From: an uncultured Bacilli bacterium
Lineage (GTDB): Bacteria; Bacillota_I; Bacilli_A; RF39; UBA660
Length of the DNA stretch: 9,109 nt
Assembly: GCA_934096265.1 (NCBI GenBank)
Contig: CAKOLI010000013.1
Location: 1 to 9,109 of the forward strand
Reading direction: 5' to 3'
Made by a program: the position numbers and the translations under genes. The notes beneath the pieces were generated by a model. That model did no database searches. It worked only from the letters and a program-made list of their open reading frames with translations, and was not told the DNA's origin. Below, in pieces: positions 6,010 through 9,109 of the stretch; positions within the stretch are counted from its first letter, which is position 1, and each line of letters starts with the position of its first letter.

Positions 6010-6543
6010 CTACCTCCTAACATCTTTAATAACTATATATCTATATCCCCCATGAATATTAATTTTATTAATTATCTCATAGCCTTCCTTAATAAGATTA
6101 TTTAAACTATATATATTATTAGGATGAACAGTCGCTACTATTTGCATAATCCCTAACCTTTTAGCTTCCTCATATAATATCTTCATTACCTGTACTTGTA
6201 AACCACTACCTCTATAACCATCTTTTATCATAACACTATCTAATATACCAATATTATTATTATTATTAAGACAATATTTACTAATAACATCTAAAGGAAC
6301 ATTAATAGTAAGAACACATAAACCTATTAACTCTTCTTGATAATAAAGCAAATATACCAGTCCATTATTAGTAATTGGATAAACAAATTCATTAGTAGTC
6401 AAAGGAGTAAAAAACTCCTTATTATCCATATTATTAATTATCATGCTTTGAAATAATTCTATATCACGAATATCATTTATAGTAGCTTGTTTAATACAAA
6501 CATTTTCACCTATTACATACTTTAAACACTTATTAGATATCAT
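6010..6543 (-). CDS. GNAT-family N-acetyltransferase (177 aa)
   Basis: VMIKDGYRGSGLQVQVM (about 104-120) is the acetyl-CoA binding motif A, with R-G-x-G-L for the pyrophosphate loop. ATVHPNNIYSLNNLIKEGYE (137-156) matches motif B, with the Asn and Ser commonly seen in RimI-like enzymes. A single-domain length of 177 residues is normal. It would transfer an acetyl group from acetyl-CoA to an amine on a small molecule, peptide or protein; the acceptor cannot be predicted. The ATG at 6543 is preferred over the adjacent TTG because AGAGGT lies five bases before it. It sits 10 nt after the 94-residue gene and four bases before the C39-like peptidase. These two activities often travel together, sometimes fused, so they may act on one substrate. 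Confidence 0.88.
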   Translation of the reverse strand: MISNKCLKYVIGENVCIKQATINDIRDIELFQSMIINNMDNKEFFTPLTTNEFVYPITNNGLVYLLYYQEELIGLCVLTINVPLDVISKYCLNNNNNIGILDSVMIKDGYRGSGLQVQVMKILYEEAKRLGIMQIVATVHPNNIYSLNNLIKEGYEIINKINIHGGYRYIVIKDVRR

Positions 6544-6553
6544 CAATTACCTC

Positions 6554-6838
6554 TTACTTAAAACTATCCAAAATTAAACCAATAAGTTCTTCAATATTAT
6601 GAGTATATACCATCATAGCCTCTAAATAATCTTCATTAGTACCATTATTTCCATATATATCATTTATCTCTTTACTCTTTAAGAACTCATATGATATACC
6701 ATGCTCTTCTATAAATTTTAACATCATCGCTAAAATAATCTTTTGCTTCTCTATTATTTCTATATTCTTAGCATTAATATCTAACTTAACAAACTCATTC
6801 ATAAAAGAAGTAAATACACTTTGCTTATCCTCTATCAT
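6554..6838 (-). CDS. Small helical protein of unknown function (94 aa)
   Basis: I do not recognise this protein. It is acidic and Ile/Leu/Glu-rich, and reads as three or four helices (about 3-20, 22-45, 50-58 and 66-94) with no membrane segment or signal. The ATG overlaps the stop of the 442-residue gene as ATGA, and GGAGGT lies eight bases upstream, so it is real and translationally coupled. It may be a partner or chaperone of the coiled-coil protein before it. This rests only on position. Confidence 0.75.
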   Translation of the reverse strand: MIEDKQSVFTSFMNEFVKLDINAKNIEIIEKQKIILAMMLKFIEEHGISYEFLKSKEINDIYGNNGTNEDYLEAMMVYTHNIEELIGLILDSFK

Positions 6839-8163
6839 CTTTTAATACCTCCAGTAGCCATATCATGTACAACCTCATTTTCTACTTTATATAAATTACT
6901 TAAACTTTGTAACTTCTTCTTCATATCAGTATATTCTTTTGGTAATGTAGTAACTTCCTTCTCCCCTAATCTTCTTGCCATATATGCCTCGTTTTCACTT
7001 ATATATTGCCTATTTTCCTCTATACGATTTTGTGATGACTGCATTGAAACATAATCTTGCTTACTTTCAAAGTCCACCTTATCTTTAGACTCATCCTTTA
7101 TATCTTGCTTTAACCTACTATTTTCCTTATTTAAATTATGTGTATTTGCTTTAATTTGAATTTTCTCTTGCTCTAAATTCTTATTATTAGTTAAAATATC
7201 ACTATAACTCTTAACCGCAGAAGTAGCATAATCAACTTGACGGTCCCTATTACTTTGCTCACTTTGCATACCAGAATGCCTATCCTTCTCCTTATCAAGA
7301 GCCCTCTTTAAAGTTACTTGCAACTGATTTAACTCATTATTTAACTTTTGTAATGCCCCATCCTTACCTACAAATCTATAAGTAGTATTCAATATCTCAC
7401 TTATTTGCTCTAAATCAAGTATTAAATGTTCTGAATGACGAAGATGCTCTAAAGCTTCTTTAGTTATCTGAGCCACTTTAGGTGGTAAAACCTTCTTAAT
7501 CGAAGCTACTTCCTTCCTTACCTCCTTAGTCAAACTACTCTCACTAGTAAGTGCTAATACAGACGAAATATTATCAAGTGCCATCTGTAAACTATTTGTA
7601 TTATCTATATTAAAACTACTAATATTATTAATTCTCTCTTCTTTCTCTTTATGTTCCTCATGAGCTTGAGCTTGCTTTAATTTAGAAAAATCATCCATAA
7701 CATTTAAAAAATCTAAATCATTTGAAGACTCTATTCCATATACCATCACAGAAAAATCCCTACTAGATGCAAAAAACCTATCCTTATCTTCTTTATCCTT
7801 AATAGCCCTTGTTACTTCCTTACATTGCTTACCTGCAAGAGATAGTTGCTTAACAAACTCTTTTTTTAAGTTCTCATAACTTTTATCTATTTTATCACGT
7901 ATAGCATCTATCTGTGCCTTAGCTTTCTTAGCATCCTTATTCTCTTCCATAGCATACCTATCCATCATAGGAAACATTTTTATTTCTTCTTTTAACTTTG
8001 TAATAGCCTTAATATTTTGTAACATCTCCCTCAAAGAAGATACAGTCACATTAAAACTACCCATTTGCTTTGGAGCAGGAGAATTCCTAAAAGCTTTATC
8101 AAAATCCTTTGTATTATTACTTAATGCCATACTAAACTCTGCTAAACTTTCATACCTAGCCAT
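6835..8163 (-). CDS. Large coiled-coil protein of unknown function (442 aa)
   Basis: I cannot assign a family. The sequence is soluble, highly charged and nearly cysteine-free. Residues about 45-120 (LKEEIKMF... through ...EVTRAIKDKEDKD) and about 270-440 are long predicted coiled coils, the second rich in Gln, Asn and Lys. Between them is a less charged middle (about 125-265) with VMVYGIESSNDLDF and a His-rich LRHSEHLILDLEQ helix. It has no Walker motif, so it is not an SMC or RecN-type ATPase. The length resembles cytoskeletal or scaffold coiled-coil proteins, or TelA-like ones, but no diagnostic motif supports a name. It starts one base after the DUF1292-like gene and ends in an ATGA overlap with a 94-residue gene. 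The same three-gene layout in other genomes would be worth searching. Confidence 0.85.
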   Translation of the reverse strand: MARYESLAEFSMALSNNTKDFDKAFRNSPAPKQMGSFNVTVSSLREMLQNIKAITKLKEEIKMFPMMDRYAMEENKDAKKAKAQIDAIRDKIDKSYENLKKEFVKQLSLAGKQCKEVTRAIKDKEDKDRFFASSRDFSVMVYGIESSNDLDFLNVMDDFSKLKQAQAHEEHKEKEERINNISSFNIDNTNSLQMALDNISSVLALTSESSLTKEVRKEVASIKKVLPPKVAQITKEALEHLRHSEHLILDLEQISEILNTTYRFVGKDGALQKLNNELNQLQVTLKRALDKEKDRHSGMQSEQSNRDRQVDYATSAVKSYSDILTNNKNLEQEKIQIKANTHNLNKENSRLKQDIKDESKDKVDFESKQDYVSMQSSQNRIEENRQYISENEAYMARRLGEKEVTTLPKEYTDMKKKLQSLSNLYKVENEVVHDMATGGIKR

Positions 8164-8164
8164 A

Positions 8165-8392
8165 TTATACCAACCTTTCCTTAAGTGAATTTATCACTTG
8201 TACTAACTCATCATTTTCTACCTCATCAAAAACTACTTCCCCATCGTAAGAAGATAACCTATTTACATACAAAACAACTTGCCCATTCGAGAAAGTTTTC
8301 CCATCAGTATAAACTATAAAATTACCAATATCTATCGTTACATAAGCAACAACCTCATACTCCTTATCATTTATCATAATCTTATTATTCAT
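8165..8392 (-). CDS. DUF1292-like small protein (75 aa)
   Basis: This is a short acidic protein with the layout of the DUF1292/YrzB type: an N-terminal beta-strand (IMINDKEYEVVAYVTID), then NFIVYTDGKT, a strand with VVLYVNRL, and a C-terminal VENDELVQVINSLKERL helix. The family is common in Firmicutes and has no firm function. AGGAGG seven bases before the ATG fixes the start. It is the first gene of the six-gene minus-strand set. Confidence 0.8.
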   Translation of the reverse strand: MNNKIMINDKEYEVVAYVTIDIGNFIVYTDGKTFSNGQVVLYVNRLSSYDGEVVFDEVENDELVQVINSLKERLV

Positions 8393-8434
8393 AATAATTC
8401 CTCCTATTTAAATATAAAAAAATCTACATCAAAG

Positions 8435-8443
8435 AATATAACA
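8435..8443 (-). promoter_or_regulatory. Possible extended -10 for the six-gene operon
   Basis: On the minus strand this reads TGTTATATT, a TGn-TATATT extended -10, about 45 nt before the first ATG. No good -35 lies 16-18 nt upstream; TTGAAG occurs 14 nt away. Several other AT-rich hexamers are nearby, so the call is weak. Confidence 0.3.
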
Positions 8444-8520
8444 AAAAGCTATATCTTCAATATAGATTTATATCTCTCTTGATAGTTAAAATGAGACTTA
8501 AGCCCTTTATTTATAAAGCT

Positions 8521-8548
8521 TTGTAATTGCCCCCCCCCCTAGTAAAAT
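8521..8548 (+). promoter_or_regulatory. Possible plus-strand promoter with a poly-C spacer
   Basis: On the plus strand this reads TTGTAA, 16 nt, TAAAAT. The spacer contains the ten-C tract, so its length would change if the tract slips. The next plus-strand gene begins about 265 nt downstream at 8815. The hexamers are only fair matches in a very AT-rich context. Confidence 0.3.
8530..8539. repeat. Homopolymer of ten Cs
   Basis: Ten consecutive C bases stand out in sequence that is otherwise about three-quarters A+T. Such tracts are prone to slippage and are used as phase-variation switches in some bacteria. It could also be a site of sequencing-length error. Confidence 0.95.
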
Positions 8549-8604
8549 AAGGGTTTTAGTAAACTTTTGGTTAACTTTACTCATCACTATCAACTCCTAA
8601 AATC

Positions 8605-8624
8605 TTATTGATTTTTATCAATAA
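8605..8624. repeat. Perfect 8-bp hairpin with TTTT loop
   Basis: TTATTGAT and ATCAATAA (8605-8612, 8617-8624) pair perfectly around TTTT. With only one G:C pair and no T-run after it, it is more likely an operator-type dyad than a terminator. Confidence 0.5.
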
Positions 8625-8626
8625 TT

Positions 8627-8655
8627 TGTGAATTTTCTTAATTTTTCAATTCACA
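8627..8655. repeat. Inverted repeat TGTGAATT / AATTCACA
   Basis: Eight-base arms (8627-8634, 8648-8655) flank 13 nt, immediately after the preceding hairpin. The arms resemble a protein-binding dyad more than a terminator. Function is unknown. Confidence 0.5.
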
Positions 8656-8747
8656 TATCTTATGTATAAATAATAACACAGAATTAATTATTAGTAAATA
8701 TATTTTATAAATATTTTTATAAAAAAGAAAAACCCTTGTATACCAAA

Positions 8748-8802
8748 GGTTAATAATTAATTTATGGCGGAGTAGAAAGGATTTGACGCCTATTAATTAA
8801 CC
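8748..8802 (+). other. Possible structured 5' leader of the 59-residue ORF
   Basis: GGTTAAT (8748-8754) can pair with ATTAACC (8796-8802), enclosing an inner GGCG (8766-8769) / CGCC (8787-8790) stem. The 17-nt loop carries AGAAAGGA, and the same eight bases recur at 8803-8810 as the real Shine-Dalgarno, just outside the structure. It matches no riboswitch I know. The folding is by eye only. Confidence 0.35.
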
Positions 8803-8814
8803 AGAAAGGAAATT

Positions 8815-8994
8815 TTGGAATATTATGTTATTTATAATTTAAATGATGATATTGTTGCTTATATTGATACAAAAAAAGAATTAAGTAATTTTACTGGTTT
8901 AAGAATAAAAGATATTAATTATAAGTTTAAAAATCGTAAATTTATTAATGTTGTAATTAACGAAGCTTTTTATAAAGTTTATAATTTTTGTTAG
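8815..8994 (+). CDS. Small NUMOD1-like protein, TTG start (59 aa)
   Basis: Starting at TTG with AGAAAGGA four bases upstream, this gives 59 codons ending in TAG. It begins EYYVIYNLNDDIVAYI, followed by TKKELSNFTGLRIKDINYKF and a C-terminal FINVVINEAFYKVYNF. The order (a short beta-strand pair, then a helix-turn-helix-like ELSNFTGLRIKDI segment) recalls NUMOD1-type DNA-binding repeats and small orphan ORFs of Firmicutes and their phages. No ATG lies in frame. The strong terminator overlapping its stop supports a real single-gene transcript. Its role is unknown; binding DNA near its own promoter is one possibility. Confidence 0.7.
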   Translation: MEYYVIYNLNDDIVAYIDTKKELSNFTGLRIKDINYKFKNRKFINVVINEAFYKVYNFC

Positions 8995-9015
8995 GAATAT
9001 TCCTAACTTTTTTTT
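8990..9015 (+). terminator. Rho-independent terminator of the 59-residue ORF
   Basis: GTTAGGA (8990-8996) pairs with TCCTAAC (9001-9007) around ATAT, followed directly by eight Ts (9008-9015). The stem includes the TAG stop codon of the small ORF, an economical arrangement. Confidence 0.85.
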
Positions 9016-9023
9016 AGTTTGGG

Positions 9024-9051
9024 TCGAGATAGATTTTTTTAGTGTTATACT
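9024..9051 (+). promoter_or_regulatory. Promoter of the right-edge gene
   Basis: TGTTATACT at 9043-9051 is an extended -10 (TGn-TATACT). TCGAGA (9024-9029), 16 nt upstream, is a partial -35. It lies 25 nt before the next ATG and directly after the terminator, which suits a new transcription start. Confidence 0.5.
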
Positions 9052-9076
9052 TAAACCATAGAAAGGAGTGTAAGAA

Positions 9077-9109
9077 ATGAATAACTTAAAATTTGAGTGT
9101 TCGTTAGAA
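9077..9109 (+). CDS. Start of a plus-strand gene, cut by the window edge
   Basis: AAAGGAG (9062-9068) eight bases before an ATG opens MNNLKFECSLE, 11 codons to the end of the window without a stop. Too little is present to name it. The ribosome site and the promoter just upstream make it a likely real gene. Confidence 0.7.
   Translation, partial: MNNLKFECSLE

Larger units (their letters stand above)
8393..8814. other. Divergent intergenic region of about 420 nt
   Basis: No gene is supported here. The region separates the minus-strand operon from plus-strand genes and holds a possible minus-strand promoter, a ten-base C run, two AT-rich inverted repeats, a very AT-rich stretch at about 8686-8735, and a possible structured leader just before the 59-residue ORF. 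The separate entries describe these. Confidence 0.7.

Noticed and set aside
6835..8163. SMC/RecN-type chromosome protein
   Set aside because: It has long coiled coils but no Walker A, Walker B or signature motif.
8686..8735. AT-rich stretch as a replication origin
   Set aside because: No DnaA-box cluster, iterons or replication gene were seen.

Overview
This is an AT-rich stretch (roughly a quarter G+C by eye) with Shine-Dalgarno sites of the AGGAGG type, sigma-A-like TATAAT boxes, tightly packed genes and a radical-SAM enzyme. It suggests a low-G+C Firmicute or related gut anaerobe. TGA works as a stop: two gene pairs overlap by ATGA (3167-3170 and 6835-6838), so the mycoplasma code is unlikely. 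No rRNA, tRNA, transposase or CRISPR array was seen. The genus cannot be told from the sequence.

Reading leftwards on the minus strand, 8392-4549 is a compact set of six genes with gaps or overlaps of a few bases: a DUF1292-like small protein, a 442-residue coiled-coil protein, a 94-residue helical protein, a GNAT acetyltransferase, a C39-like papain-fold peptidase and a 10-TM EamA/DMT transporter. The last three could be an independent modification, cleavage and transport set.

Next comes a radical-SAM/SPASM peptide-modification (RiPP-type) operon, 4478-2601: a 75-residue candidate precursor, its SPASM maturase (14-nt overlap) and a small ADP-ribosyltransferase-like protein (ATGA overlap). 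The precursor core holds five His-X-Asn/Asp triads (HEN, HDN, HPD, HCN, HDN) on a mostly four-residue pitch. This fits the aromatic-X-X motif of cyclophane (triceptide) chemistry, with histidine as the aromatic residue.

The left third (95-3170) is a tandem duplication of a two-gene module: the ADP-ribosyltransferase-like gene, a promoter, then a coiled-coil gene of unknown family. The promoter upstream of the precursor is repeated almost letter for letter upstream of both coiled-coil genes. It carries a dyad (ATTATAG-8-CTATAAT) over the -10 box. The peptide operon and both modules therefore look like one co-regulated system: peptide, maturase and two variant copies of a putative effector/partner pair.

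The right end (8393-9109) is a divergent intergenic region followed by plus-strand genes. It has a run of ten Cs inside a possible promoter spacer, AT-rich hairpins, a candidate structured leader, a 59-residue TTG-start ORF with a strong terminator, and the first 11 codons of another gene.
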